Shown piece by piece: positions 39,968-50,327 of a stretch of DNA of 64,000 bases. The stretch comes from Microbacterium sp. LWO14-1.2. GTDB taxonomy: Bacteria; Actinomycetota; Actinomycetes; Actinomycetales; Microbacteriaceae. The position numbers and the translations under genes were made by a program. How positions within the stretch are numbered: the first letter of the stretch is position 1; every line of letters begins with the position of its first letter. The DNA is taken from contig NZ_CP151633.1 in assembly GCF_038397715.1 (NCBI RefSeq), positions 2,976,001 through 3,040,000 of the forward strand, given 5' to 3'. The notes below the pieces were generated by a model. The model saw nothing but the letters and a program-made list of their open reading frames with translations, made no database searches and was not told where the DNA came from.

Positions 39968-41362
39968 CTAGAGCACGCCCTGGGCCTCCGTCAGCACACC
40001 GCGCAGGATCTGTCCGATCTCGCGGAACTCCGCGGGTCCGATCGTGAGCGGCGGAGCGAGCTGGATGACGGGGTCGCCGCGGTCGTCGGCGCGGCAGTAC
40101 AGGCCGGCGTCGAAGAGCGCCGACGACAGGAACCCGCGCAGCAGCCGCTCGGACTCGTCGTCGTCGAACGTCTCCTTGGTCGCCTTGTCCTTCACCAGCT
40201 CGATGCCGAAGAAGTATCCGTCCCCGCGCACGTCGCCGACGAGCGGCAGATCGAGCAGCGTCTCGAGCTCGGCGCGGAACAGGGGCGAGTTCTCCCGCAC
40301 GTGCGCGTTCAGACCCTCCTCGTCGAAGATGGCGAGGTTCTCGAGTGCGACGGCGGCCGACACGGGGTGTCCGCCGAACGTGTAGCCGTGCGGGAACGAG
40401 AGGTCGCCGTGCGAGAAGGGCTCGTAGATCCGGTCGCTGACGATCGTCGCGCCGATCGGGGAGTAGCCGCTGGTCATGCCCTTCGCGCAGGTGATCATGT
40501 CTGGCACGTATCCGAGACCGGTGCAGGCGAACGTGTGCCCGAGGCGGCCGAACGCGCAGATGACCTCGTCCGATACGAGCAGCACGTCGTACTTGTCGCA
40601 GATCTCGCGCACGCGGGCGAAGTATCCGGGAGGCGGTGGGAAGCAGCCGCCGGAGTTCTGCACCGGTTCGAGGAAGACGGCCGCGACGGTCTCCGGACCC
40701 TCGAACAGGATCATCTCCTCGATGCGGTTCGCGGCCCACAGGCCGAACGCCTCGAGGTCGTCCCCGGGGCCGCCCATCTCCTCCGCGCGGTAGAAGTTCG
40801 TGTTCGGCACGCGGAAGCCACCGGGGGTCACGGGTTCGAACATGGCCTTCATGGCGGGGATGCCGGTGATCGCGAGGGCGCCCTGGGGGGTGCCGTGGTA
40901 GGCGACGGCGCGCGAGATGACCTTGTGCTTGGCGGGCTTGCCCTGCAGCTTCCAGTAGTGCTTGGCGAGCTTGAAGGCCGTTTCGACGGCCTCTCCGCCG
41001 CCGGTCGAGAAGAACACGCGGTTGAGGTCGCCGGGCGCCTCGTCGGCGAGCCGGTCGGCGAGCTCGATCGCGGCCGGGTGCGCGTACGACCACAGCGGGA
41101 AGAAGGAGAGCTCGGATGCCTGGGCCGCCGCGGCCTCGGCGAGACGGCGCCGACCGTGGCCGGCGTTCACGACGAACAGCCCGGCGAGGCCGTCGATGTA
41201 CTCCTTGCCCTTCGCGTCCCAGATGCGGTGCCCCTCGCCCTTGACGATGATCGGCACACCCGACTTCTCCATCGTGGACTGCCGGGTGAAGTGCATCCAC
41301 AGGTGGTCCTTGGCCATCGCCTGGAGCTCGGGCTCGGACGGGGTGGTGCGGTGCGTGCTCAT
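39968..41362 (-). CDS. class III PLP aminotransferase, SpuC-like
   Basis: ATG 41362 (ATGA overlap with the Lrp gene) gives 464 residues. The N-terminal MAKDHLWMHFTRQSTM segment is typical of putrescine/omega-amine:pyruvate aminotransferases. PLP features are STGGGEAVETAFKLA (119-133), Asp265 in VSDEVICAFGRLG and Lys294 in ITCAKGMTSGYSPIG. It should move the terminal amino group of putrescine, GABA or beta-alanine to pyruvate. It is co-transcribed after the Lrp/AsnC regulator, which is its likely local controller. The exact donor is not decidable here. Confidence 0.88.
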   Translation of the reverse strand: MSTHRTTPSEPELQAMAKDHLWMHFTRQSTMEKSGVPIIVKGEGHRIWDAKGKEYIDGLAGLFVVNAGHGRRRLAEAAAAQASELSFFPLWSYAHPAAIELADRLADEAPGDLNRVFFSTGGGEAVETAFKLAKHYWKLQGKPAKHKVISRAVAYHGTPQGALAITGIPAMKAMFEPVTPGGFRVPNTNFYRAEEMGGPGDDLEAFGLWAANRIEEMILFEGPETVAAVFLEPVQNSGGCFPPPPGYFARVREICDKYDVLLVSDEVICAFGRLGHTFACTGLGYVPDMITCAKGMTSGYSPIGATIVSDRIYEPFSHGDLSFPHGYTFGGHPVSAAVALENLAIFDEEGLNAHVRENSPLFRAELETLLDLPLVGDVRGDGYFFGIELVKDKATKETFDDDESERLLRGFLSSALFDAGLYCRADDRGDPVIQLAPPLTIGPAEFREIGQILRGVLTEAQGVL

Positions 41363-41826
41363 CTGGTCCCCCAGTTGTAGAGCTGCTTCTGCAGCTTGGC
41401 GTAGATGAAGGTCTCGGTCGACAGGACGCCGTCGATCGGACGGATGCTGTCGTTGATCAGGGCGAGCAGGTCTTCGTCGTCCTCGCAGACGACCTCGGCG
41501 AGGATGTCGAAGGCTCCGACCGTGATCACGACGTAGTCGATGGCCTGGATCGCCGCGATCTCCTCGGCGACGACGCGGGTGTCGCCGGAGACGCGGATGC
41601 CGATCATCGCCTGGCGGCGGAAGCCGAGCTGCATCGGGTCGGTCACGGCGACGATCTGCATGACGCCGGCCTCGGTGAGGCGCTGCACGCGCTGGCGTAC
41701 GGCGGCCTCGCTGAGTCCGACGGCGCGGCCGATGTCGGAGTAGGAGCGGCGTCCGTCCTCCTGCAGCAGTTCGATGATCGTCTTGGAGACATCGTCGAGG
41801 GTGGGATGTTTCTTCGAGGACGGCAT
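41359..41826 (-). CDS. Lrp/AsnC-family transcriptional regulator
   Basis: The 155-residue protein has an HTH with DDVSKTIIELLQEDGRRSYS and VGLSEAAVRQRVQRL, and a C-terminal RAM (ligand-binding) domain with MIGIRVSGDTRVVAEEIA and VVITVGAFDILAEV. The gene overlaps the downstream aminotransferase start by 4 bases, so the pair forms an operon. The regulator probably responds to an amino acid or amine substrate of that enzyme. Confidence 0.92.
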   Translation of the reverse strand: MPSSKKHPTLDDVSKTIIELLQEDGRRSYSDIGRAVGLSEAAVRQRVQRLTEAGVMQIVAVTDPMQLGFRRQAMIGIRVSGDTRVVAEEIAAIQAIDYVVITVGAFDILAEVVCEDDEDLLALINDSIRPIDGVLSTETFIYAKLQKQLYNWGTR

Positions 41827-41912
41827 GATGCGATCCTCGCACTGAGATCGGCTCTCGGCAACCGATTCCGCAGATCCGTGTCGCAGGGAGTGCGAAATAG
41901 CTCCGTCAGAGG

Positions 41913-43073
41913 TCAGGACTCCACGGGGCCGAGCCAGGCCGTCGCCGCGGTCGAGTGCGCGGATTCGGGGTCGGAGGGGTGGAAGGCGCCGGCGAGCACG
42001 TCGCGGTACAGGCGCGAGAGCTCGTTGGCGGAGAAGTACGAGCCGCCGCCTGCCACGAGCATCGCCTGGTCGACGACGTGCTTCGCGGTCGTGACGGCGC
42101 GGTGCTTGAGACCGGACAGGAGGGTGAACCAGCGGGCACCGTGGTCGGTCCGCTCGTCGACGTCGCGGGCGAGTGCGGCGATCTGCGGGGGCAGAGCGTC
42201 GTAGGCGAGACCCATGTCGGCGACGCGCCAGCGGATGTCGGGATCCTGGCTGTACGAGGTGCCGGTGCGCTTCGACCGTCGCGTCCGCGCGGTCTGCACC
42301 GCGAGGTCCAGCGCGCGGCGGGCGATACCCGTGTAGACGGAGGCGAGGAGGATCTCGAACACCGAGAAGATGCCGAACACGATGGGATCGGGGGTCGGTC
42401 CCGCGTCGATGCGGCGCACCACGTGCGCGGCATCCGCGATCGCTCCGTCCAGGCGCGTCGTCCTGCTCTGCGTGCCGCGCATGCCCAGGGTGTCCCAGTC
42501 GTCGCTCGTGACGACCGCGTCGCTGCGCTCGACGAACGCGAAGACGAGCTTCGGTGCGTCCTCGCTCGTGGTGTCGAGGCCGTGCAGGCCCAGCCGCGTC
42601 CACACCGGGGCGAGCGAGGTGAAGATCTTGGTGCCGGTGAACGCGTACCCGCCGTCGCCGGTGGGCACGGCATCCGTGTCGCTCCCGAAGAGCACGAGGT
42701 CGTTGCCGCCCTCGCTGATGCCGAAGGCGAAGACCTCGCCGGCGACAGCACCGTCCTGCACGAACTCCAGGCCTGGGACGCCTCGATCGCTGAAGACCTT
42801 CGCGACGCCGGTCCAGACGAGGTGCATGTTGATCGCGAGAGCGGTCGCCGGTGCCGCCGTGGCCAGGCGCTGCTGCAGGACGGCGGCCTCGGCCAGCCCG
42901 AGGCCGGCGCCGCCCCGCTCGGCGGGCACGAGGATCGAGAGGTATCCGGCGTCGCGGAGCTCGTCGAGGTCCTGCTGGGGGAAGGTGTTGTCGCGGTCGT
43001 GCAGCGGCGCTCGTTCGCGGATGCGGTCGAGCAGGTCGTCGGGCAGATGGGTCGACGGGTCGAATGCGCTCAT
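41913..43073 (-). CDS. acyl-CoA-dehydrogenase-fold flavoprotein
   Basis: The 386-residue protein has the three-domain acyl-CoA dehydrogenase fold: helical N-terminus with GYLSILVPAERGGAGLG, beta domain with FAFGISEGGND and FTGTKIFTSLAP, and C-terminal helices ending GGGSYFSANELSRLYRDVLA. The last segment resembles DszC/SfnB-like flavin-dependent monooxygenases and other non-beta-oxidation members as much as true dehydrogenases. It overlaps the alpha/beta hydrolase gene start-to-stop (ATGA), so the two act together. The substrate is unknown. Confidence 0.8.
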   Translation of the reverse strand: MSAFDPSTHLPDDLLDRIRERAPLHDRDNTFPQQDLDELRDAGYLSILVPAERGGAGLGLAEAAVLQQRLATAAPATALAINMHLVWTGVAKVFSDRGVPGLEFVQDGAVAGEVFAFGISEGGNDLVLFGSDTDAVPTGDGGYAFTGTKIFTSLAPVWTRLGLHGLDTTSEDAPKLVFAFVERSDAVVTSDDWDTLGMRGTQSRTTRLDGAIADAAHVVRRIDAGPTPDPIVFGIFSVFEILLASVYTGIARRALDLAVQTARTRRSKRTGTSYSQDPDIRWRVADMGLAYDALPPQIAALARDVDERTDHGARWFTLLSGLKHRAVTTAKHVVDQAMLVAGGGSYFSANELSRLYRDVLAGAFHPSDPESAHSTAATAWLGPVES

Positions 43074-43828
43074 GCGAGGGCCTCCTTCAGCTGACGGATC
43101 GAGTCCTCCGGCCTGTCGCGGTGGAGCGAGTGGCCCGCGCCTTCGACGACGGACATCGTGATGAGGGGGTTCGCAGCGAGCACCGACCGCGCGACCTCAC
43201 CGGTGAAGATGCTGTAGACGTCGGGGTCGGAGCCGATCACGTGCGTCGGCACGGTCAGCCGCGCGGCGTCGGCCGTGACGTCCCACGGGGTGTTCTGCAC
43301 GCTGGTCTGCTCGACGGCCCAGGCGCTCGTGCGTCGCACGGCGTCGATTTTGAGCTCCCAGTCCTGCGGATGCCAGTGCGGGTGCTCCTGGCGGACGAGC
43401 TCGATCCGGTTGTCGGCGAACGCCCGTTCCTGGCTCTTCCGCACGATCGCCGCATCGCGGCCGTCGACGAGGATGGCCGGGTCGAGCAGCACCAGTCGCG
43501 CGGTCCACTCGGGAGAGGATGCCGCGGCGACCGTGCTCGCGGCTCCGCCGAGCGAGTGGCCGACCACGGCATCCCATCGCCCGCCGCCCGTGGGCAGGGT
43601 CGAGACGAGATCGGCGCCGTACGCCTGCACCGAGTAGTCGAGGGCGCGGGGAGCGTCGCCGTGGCCGCGCAGGTCGATCGCGGTCGCGTGCCATCCGGCT
43701 GCGGCCAGGGCATCGCCGAGACGCCACATCAGCGCTCCCGATGAGCCGAGGCCGTGCACGAGCAGGGCGCGGCGGGCGGACGACGGATCGCCCCAGCAGA
43801 GGCGGGGGAGGGTGAGCGGCGAGGCCAT
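43070..43828 (-). CDS. alpha/beta hydrolase
   Basis: The 252-residue protein has the oxyanion-hole start LLVHGLGSSGALMWRLGDAL, nucleophile elbow GHSLGGA (Ser in VVGHSLGGAAST), a late acid-containing HVIGSDPDVYS and catalytic His in VVEGAGHSLHRD. This is a complete triad for an esterase or lyase-type hydrolase. It is first of a two-gene operon with the acyl-CoA-dehydrogenase-fold protein. No signal peptide, so cytoplasmic. Confidence 0.88.
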   Translation of the reverse strand: MASPLTLPRLCWGDPSSARRALLVHGLGSSGALMWRLGDALAAAGWHATAIDLRGHGDAPRALDYSVQAYGADLVSTLPTGGGRWDAVVGHSLGGAASTVAAASSPEWTARLVLLDPAILVDGRDAAIVRKSQERAFADNRIELVRQEHPHWHPQDWELKIDAVRRTSAWAVEQTSVQNTPWDVTADAARLTVPTHVIGSDPDVYSIFTGEVARSVLAANPLITMSVVEGAGHSLHRDRPEDSIRQLKEALA

Positions 43829-43884
43829 GCTCTCAGCCTACGACCGCCGTCCGACAGCCGGTCCGGTGCGCCTGCGCCGGGCGC

Positions 43885-44814
43885 TCAGTCGAGGGGTGGC
43901 AGGTCTCCGTGCGTCGTGAGCACGCGGGCCGCTGCCGTGTGCCCCGCGGACAGGCGCTCCGCCAGGTCGGCGCCCTCGAGCGTCGCCGCCAGGAACCCCG
44001 AGGCGAACGCGTCGCCCGCTCCGACCGGCTCGACGACCTCGACGCGCGGAGCGGGCACGAACACCGGCTCGTCGTCGCCGGAGAACGCGGTGGCGCCCAC
44101 GTCGCCGTCCTTCACGACGAGCAGTCCGCACTGCGGGAGGTATGCGCGGATGTCGGATGCCTTCGCGGTGCCCCAGATGCGCTCCGCCTCGTCGCGGCCG
44201 ACGAACGCGATGTCCGCGGAATCGGCGAGACGGGCGAGCGTCTGCGCTGCGTCCTCCTTGCTCCACAGGGCGCGGCGGTCGTTGACGTCGAACGAGACCA
44301 CGGCTCCGGCCGCGCGGGCGTCGACGTACAGCTGGTCGACCATGTGGCGGCACGTGGCGGAGAGCGCGGGCGTGATGCCCGTCGTGTGCACGATGCGCAC
44401 CCCGGCGAGGGCGTCGGCGTCGAGGAAGCCCCGGTCCATGAGAGAGGCTGCTGACCCGCGGCGGTAGTAGTAGACCGACGACGATTCGACGCCGGGGTCC
44501 TTGAACATCACGCCGGTCGGGGTGGTCTCGTCGGTCGTCACCCACAGGTCGACGCCGCGGCCGGAGAGCTCGGCGGCGATGCGCTCGCCGAACGGGTCGG
44601 CGCCGAGACGAGACGCCCAGGCGGCCCGGTGGCCGGCCGCGACGAGGCCCACGGCGACGTTGCCCTCGGCGCCTGCGATGCCGAACGCCGCGGTCTCGGT
44701 CTCGACGAGGGGAGCGCCGATGGCGGTGACGAGCCCCATGGACTCGCCCACGCAGACGACCTCGACGGGGGTCTCCGCATCGTTCGGGTGCGAGGAGGGG
44801 ATTGCTGTGCTCAT
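43885..44814 (-). CDS. PfkB-family sugar kinase (2-keto-3-deoxygluconate/fructokinase-like)
   Basis: ATG 44814 gives 309 residues. The ribokinase-fold landmarks are GAEGNVAVGLVAAGHRAAW near the N-terminus and the C-terminal signature EPVGAGDAFASGFLAA, with the catalytic Asp in GAGD. YYYRRGSAASLM is seen in KDG kinase-type members. The gene overlaps the MFS transporter stop (ATGA), so the pair probably imports and phosphorylates one sugar or sugar acid. The upstream frame to 46104 is the transporter gene in another frame. Confidence 0.88.
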   Translation of the reverse strand: MSTAIPSSHPNDAETPVEVVCVGESMGLVTAIGAPLVETETAAFGIAGAEGNVAVGLVAAGHRAAWASRLGADPFGERIAAELSGRGVDLWVTTDETTPTGVMFKDPGVESSSVYYYRRGSAASLMDRGFLDADALAGVRIVHTTGITPALSATCRHMVDQLYVDARAAGAVVSFDVNDRRALWSKEDAAQTLARLADSADIAFVGRDEAERIWGTAKASDIRAYLPQCGLLVVKDGDVGATAFSGDDEPVFVPAPRVEVVEPVGAGDAFASGFLAATLEGADLAERLSAGHTAAARVLTTHGDLPPLD

Positions 44815-46019
44815 GAGGGTGTGACCGCCAGGGGTTCGGTGTCGGGATGGGGGCTCGCGTCGCGGTGACGCAGGTCGGGGAAGGAGCGGACGAAGACGAC
44901 GGAGACGATGAGGCCGACCGCGGCGAAGATCGTCGCGGCGAGGTAGGCGCCACGAGGGTCGGTCGCGTCGACGAGGAAGCCGGCCACGGCGGATCCGGCG
45001 GCGGCCCCGATCAGCTGGCCGGTGCCTGTCCAGCCGAACGCCTCCGCTGTCTCGCTGAACTTGACGCTCGCCGACGTGATCGCGAAGAGCACGGCGAGTG
45101 CGGGGGCGATCCCGATTCCCGCGACGATGAGGGTGCCGCCCAGCCAGAAGACGTTGAGCGAGATCATCGTCAGGGCGAGGCCGACGGTGACGATCAGCAG
45201 CCGGCGGGCCATGGCCCAGGGGCCGATCGGGATATGCCCGAACGCGAGTCCGCCGGCCAGGCTGCCGACCGAGAACACCGCAAGGACGAGTCCGGCCGCG
45301 AGGCTCCCGTGCTCGAACGTGGCGACGACCCCGACCTCGACGGCGGCGCAGGCCCCGATGAGGAGGAAGCCGACGACCGTGGCGAGGAGCACGGGGGGCT
45401 TGAGCACGACCTTGCCGAGGGCGTTGCGGCTGCGGGGGATGCGCACCCGGCCGACCTCGGGGGAGAGGATGAACCACGCCGCGCCGCCGACGAGGATGAC
45501 GGCGACGAGCAGCAGTCCCTCCATCGTGCCCACCTGGGTCGAGACCAGCGTGATGACGACGGGCGCCAGGATCCAGATGATCTCCTGCAGCGAGGCGTCG
45601 AGGGAGAACAGCGGCGTGAGCTGCGACGAGTTCACGAGCTTGGGGTAGATCGTGCGGACGGCGGCCTGAATGGGAGGGGTCGCGAGGCCGGCGACCATGC
45701 CGAACGCCATGTAGCCGGGGACGTTGAGCGGCAGCAGCGCGAGTGCGAGCACGGCCAGCACGCACACGGCGCTCGTGAGGGTGAGCACGCGGCGCATGCC
45801 CCAGACACCCATCCATCGGCTCGTGATGGGTCCGGCGACGGCCTGCCCGACGCTCGTCGCGGCGAGCACGAGGCCCGCGGATCCGTACGAACCGGTCTGC
45901 TGCTCGACGTGCAGGAGGATCGCCAGGGAGGTCATGCCGCTGGGGAAGCGCGCGGTCAGCTGCGCCGCGATCATGCGCGCCACTCCGGGCGTGCGAAGAA
46001 GGTCCTGATATCCCGCCAC
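44811..46019 (-). CDS. MFS transporter
   Basis: The 402-residue protein has about 12 hydrophobic helices arranged as two bundles, with the inter-bundle loop near residue 200 (EVGRVRIPRSRNALGKVVLK). The start is GTG 46019. It resembles AraJ/drug-exporter-like MFS proteins of actinobacteria that act as uptake or efflux carriers. Coupling to a PfkB kinase suggests sugar uptake, but the transporter itself has no substrate signature that I recognise. Confidence 0.8.
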   Translation of the reverse strand: MAGYQDLLRTPGVARMIAAQLTARFPSGMTSLAILLHVEQQTGSYGSAGLVLAATSVGQAVAGPITSRWMGVWGMRRVLTLTSAVCVLAVLALALLPLNVPGYMAFGMVAGLATPPIQAAVRTIYPKLVNSSQLTPLFSLDASLQEIIWILAPVVITLVSTQVGTMEGLLLVAVILVGGAAWFILSPEVGRVRIPRSRNALGKVVLKPPVLLATVVGFLLIGACAAVEVGVVATFEHGSLAAGLVLAVFSVGSLAGGLAFGHIPIGPWAMARRLLIVTVGLALTMISLNVFWLGGTLIVAGIGIAPALAVLFAITSASVKFSETAEAFGWTGTGQLIGAAAGSAVAGFLVDATDPRGAYLAATIFAAVGLIVSVVFVRSFPDLRHRDASPHPDTEPLAVTPS

Positions 46020-46409
46020 CCGACAACGCTACCGGCACCGGGGCGACCCTCGTGAGGTCGGCCGATCGGCGACACGCCGCGACACGCCGAACAGCACTTT
46101 CCACAGAAAATCGGATGTCGGTGGTCGGTCGTATCGTGCCCCCTGTGGATGGATGACTCCCAGGGTCCTCCCAGCCGCGATTTCCCGCGGTTCGCGACCT
46201 CCGCCGACGGCCCTCCGCCTGTGGAAGAAACGGTGGAGAACCTGTGTTGTATCAGTGGAGAGCGGTGGAAAACTACACGGATGTAACTACTACCCCTTGT
46301 GGTCGCTCTGAATGTCCGTCCCTATATGTAGTATTGAGTTCCCGGTGAGGGTCTACCGGACAAACGCCTGATCACCACAGGCCAGAGATTTGAGGGGAAG
46401 CCGAAAAAG
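46020..46409. other. intergenic regulatory region upstream of nrdHIEF
   Basis: 390 bases without a gene between the divergent MFS gene and nrdH. It holds several TGTGGA/TCCACA motifs (about 46098, 46144, 46220) that resemble DnaA boxes only partially. It also holds a pair of NrdR-box-like sequences (46287 and 46319) and an SD-like GAGGGGAAG before nrdH. The lower G+C near 46260-46335 is consistent with a promoter. Confidence 0.6.
46287..46334. promoter_or_regulatory. putative double NrdR box
   Basis: The second box, TCCCTATATGTAGTAT (46319-46334), matches about 12 of 16 positions of the NrdR consensus acaCTATATaTaGtGt. The first, CTACTACCCCTTGTGG (46287-46302), keeps the outer CTA...T.GTG positions. 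Start-to-start spacing is 32 bases, three helical turns, as usual for paired NrdR boxes upstream of ribonucleotide reductase operons. Confidence 0.55.
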
Positions 46410-46643
46410 ATGTCGATCACGGTCTACACCAAGCCGTCCTGCGTCCAGTGCAACGCGACTTACCGCGCGCTCGATGCGAAGGGTATCGAGTACGAGATCC
46501 ACGACCTGTCGGAAGACCCGGCAGCCCTCGAGCAGGTCAAGTCGCTCGGCTACATGCAGGCTCCCGTCGTCGTCACCGACGAGGACCACTGGTCGGGCTT
46601 CCGTCCCGACAAGATCGACGAGCTCGCCTCGCGCCTGGCCTGA
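46410..46643 (+). CDS. nrdH: glutaredoxin-like electron donor NrdH
   Basis: The 77-residue protein is a thioredoxin-fold redoxin with the active site Cys11-Val-Gln-Cys14 in TKPSCVQCNATYRAL, plus APVVVTDEDHWSGFRPDKI, typical of NrdH. It reduces the class Ib ribonucleotide reductase and is itself reduced by thioredoxin reductase. It is the first gene of nrdHIEF. Confidence 0.97.
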   Translation: MSITVYTKPSCVQCNATYRALDAKGIEYEIHDLSEDPAALEQVKSLGYMQAPVVVTDEDHWSGFRPDKIDELASRLA

Positions 46644-46649
46644 CACACC

Positions 46650-47111
46650 ATGAGCGCCGTCGCGACCGCTGCGCCGCTCCTGGTCTACTTCTCCAGCGTG
46701 TCGGGCAACACCGCGCGCTTCATCGAGAAGCTGGGTCTCCCCGCCCGGCGCATCCCTCTCCACCGGCAGGAGGAGGGCCTCGTCATCGACGAGCCCTTCG
46801 TGCTGGTCACCCCCACCTACGGCGGGGGTGAGGGGAGGGGAGTCGAGCGGGGAGCCGTTCCCAAACAGGTGATCCGGTTCCTCAACGACGAACGCAACCG
46901 ACGTCACATCCGCGGAGTCATCTCCGCAGGAAACACCAACTTCGGCGACGCCTTCTGCCTCGCCGGCGACATCATCAGCCGCAAGTGCCACGTGCCTCAC
47001 TTGTACCGGCTAGAGATCTTCGGCACACAGGACGACGTTGATCGCGTGAGCGACGGATTGGAACGACGGTGGGTATCGCAGTGGAAGAGCATGCAGGACA
47101 CGGCGCAGTGA
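46650..47111 (+). CDS. nrdI: class Ib ribonucleotide reductase flavodoxin NrdI
   Basis: The 153-residue flavodoxin has an FMN phosphate loop [15 protein letters not shown] and the later GGGEGRG and [15 protein letters not shown] segments. NrdI supplies the oxidant that builds the Mn(III)2-tyrosyl radical in NrdF. It starts 6 bases after nrdH. The stop shares GTGA with the probable nrdE start. Confidence 0.96.
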   Translation: MSAVATAAPLLVYFSSVSGNTARFIEKLGLPARRIPLHRQEEGLVIDEPFVLVTPTYGGGEGRGVERGAVPKQVIRFLNDERNRRHIRGVISAGNTNFGDAFCLAGDIISRKCHVPHLYRLEIFGTQDDVDRVSDGLERRWVSQWKSMQDTAQ

Positions 47112-49252
47112 CGGAGACCGCGGCGTTCAAGGTGAACCCCGCGTACGAGGGGCTGGACTACCACGCCCTCAACGCGATGCTGAATCTCTACGACGCGAAC
47201 GGGAAGATCCAGTTCGACGCCGACAAGCGGGCGGCGCGGGAGTACTTCCTCCAGCACGTCAACCAGAACACGGTGTTCTTCCACTCCCTCAAGGAGCGGC
47301 TCGACTACCTCGTCGAGAAGGAGTACTACGAGGGCTCCGTCATCGACAAGTACTCGTTCGACTTCATCCAGAAGCTCAACGACCTCGCCTACTCGAAGAA
47401 GTTCCGCTTCGAGACGTTCCTCGGGGCGTTCAAGTACTACACCAGCTACACGCTCAAGACGTTCGACGGCAAGCGCTACCTCGAGCGGTTCGAGGACCGC
47501 GTCGTGATGACGGCCCTCGGCCTGGCCGACGGCGACGAGAAGCTCGCCGTCAACCTCGTCGAGGAGATCATCTCCGGTCGCTTCCAGCCGGCCACCCCCA
47601 CCTTCCTCAACGCGGGCAAGGCGCAGCGCGGCGAGCTGGTCAGCTGCTTCCTGCTGCGCATCGAAGACAACATGGAGTCGATCGCCCGCGGCATCAACTC
47701 CGCCCTGCAGCTGTCGAAGCGCGGCGGCGGCGTGGCGCTCCTGCTCTCGAACATCCGCGAGTCGGGCGCCCCGATCAAGCAGATCGAGAACCAGTCGTCC
47801 GGCATCATCCCCGTGATGAAGCTCCTCGAAGACAGCTTCAGCTACGCCAACCAGCTCGGCGCGCGTCAGGGCGCCGGTGCGGTGTACCTCAACGCCCACC
47901 ACCCCGACATCATGCGCTTCCTCGACACCAAGCGCGAGAACGCCGACGAGAAGATCCGCATCAAGACGCTGTCGCTCGGCGTCGTGGTTCCCGACATCAC
48001 GTTCGAGCTCGCGAAGAACGGCGAGGACATGTACCTCTTCTCGCCGTACGACGTCGAGAAGGTCTACGGCGTCCCGTTCGGCGACATCTCGGTCACCGAG
48101 AAGTACCGCGAGATGGTCGACGACCCGCGCATCAAGAAGACGAAGATCAACGCGCGCGAGTTCTTCCAGACCGTCGCCGAGATCCAGTTCGAGTCCGGCT
48201 ACCCGTACGTCATGTTCGAGGACACGGTGAACAAGGCGAACCCGATCAAGGGTCGCATCAACATGTCGAACCTCTGCAGCGAGATCCTGCAGGTGAACAC
48301 GCCGACGACGTACAACGACGACCTGTCGTACGACCAGATCGGCAAGGACATCTCCTGCAACCTCGGCTCGATGAACATCGCGCTGTCGATGGATGCCGAC
48401 GACCTCGGCCAGACGGTCGAGACAGCGATCCGCGCGCTCACCGCGGTGAGCGACCAGAGCCACATCGGCTCGGTGCGCTCGATCGAAGACGGCAACGACC
48501 GCTCCCACGCGATCGGTCTCGGCCAGATGAACCTGCACGGCTACCTCGCCCGCGAGCACGTCTACTACGGCTCGGAGGAGGGTGTCGACTTCACGAACAT
48601 CTACTTCTACACGGTGCTGTTCCACGCACTGCGCGCCTCGAACAACCTCGCGATCGAGCGCAAGCAGACGTTCGACGGGTTCGAGGACTCGACGTACGCG
48701 TCGGGCGAGTTCTTCGACAAGTACATCGATCAGGCGTGGGTGCCGGCGACCGACAAGGTCAAGGAGCTCTTCGCGGGCAAGCACATCCCGACGCAGCAGG
48801 ACTGGGTCGAGCTGAAGGAGAGCATCCAGAAGCACGGCATCTACAATCAGAACCTGCAGGCCGTGCCGCCGACCGGCTCGATCTCGTACATCAACAACTC
48901 GACGTCGTCGATCCACCCGATCGCGTCGAAGATCGAGATCCGCAAGGAAGGCAAGCTCGGTCGTGTGTACTACCCGGCTGCGTTCATGACGAACGACAAT
49001 CTGGAGTACTACCAGGACGCGTACGAGATCGGCTACGAGAAGGTCATCGACACGTACGCCGCGGCCACGCAGCACGTCGACCAGGGCCTGTCGCTGACGC
49101 TGTTCTTCAAGGACACCGCCACCACGCGCGACATCAACAAGGCGCAGATCTACGCATGGCGCAAGGGCATCAAGACGATCTACTACATCCGTCTCCGTCA
49201 GCTGGCGCTCGAGGGCACCGACATGACCGAGTGCGTCTCCTGCATGCTCTGA
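47108..49252 (+). CDS. nrdE: class Ib ribonucleoside-diphosphate reductase alpha subunit
   Basis: About 714 residues from GTG 47108 (GTGA overlap with nrdI). An in-frame GTG at 47069 would give 727. Landmarks are [20 protein letters not shown], the redox cysteine in [17 protein letters not shown], active-site [10 protein letters not shown] (Asn, Cys, Glu) and the C-terminal CVSCML pair that exchanges electrons with NrdH. It reduces ribonucleoside diphosphates to deoxyribonucleotides. Length and sequence are close to mycobacterial NrdE. A 1063-residue open frame on the opposite strand is a GC artefact. Confidence 0.97.
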   Translation: MTETAAFKVNPAYEGLDYHALNAMLNLYDANGKIQFDADKRAAREYFLQHVNQNTVFFHSLKERLDYLVEKEYYEGSVIDKYSFDFIQKLNDLAYSKKFRFETFLGAFKYYTSYTLKTFDGKRYLERFEDRVVMTALGLADGDEKLAVNLVEEIISGRFQPATPTFLNAGKAQRGELVSCFLLRIEDNMESIARGINSALQLSKRGGGVALLLSNIRESGAPIKQIENQSSGIIPVMKLLEDSFSYANQLGARQGAGAVYLNAHHPDIMRFLDTKRENADEKIRIKTLSLGVVVPDITFELAKNGEDMYLFSPYDVEKVYGVPFGDISVTEKYREMVDDPRIKKTKINAREFFQTVAEIQFESGYPYVMFEDTVNKANPIKGRINMSNLCSEILQVNTPTTYNDDLSYDQIGKDISCNLGSMNIALSMDADDLGQTVETAIRALTAVSDQSHIGSVRSIEDGNDRSHAIGLGQMNLHGYLAREHVYYGSEEGVDFTNIYFYTVLFHALRASNNLAIERKQTFDGFEDSTYASGEFFDKYIDQAWVPATDKVKELFAGKHIPTQQDWVELKESIQKHGIYNQNLQAVPPTGSISYINNSTSSIHPIASKIEIRKEGKLGRVYYPAAFMTNDNLEYYQDAYEIGYEKVIDTYAAATQHVDQGLSLTLFFKDTATTRDINKAQIYAWRKGIKTIYYIRLRQLALEGTDMTECVSCML

Positions 49253-50266
<1,014 letters not shown>

Positions 50267-50275
50267 CCCACGACC

Positions 50276-50293
50276 GCCCCCGGTAGCGGGGGC
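50276..50293 (+). terminator. terminator after nrdF
   Basis: The stem GCCCCCG/CGGGGGC with loop GTAG begins 10 bases after the nrdF stop. It lies between nrdF and the convergent kinase gene. It has no T tract. Confidence 0.65.
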
Positions 50294-50327
50294 ATCGCCG
50301 CAGAGTGCTCAAGCCCTCGCCCGCTCC

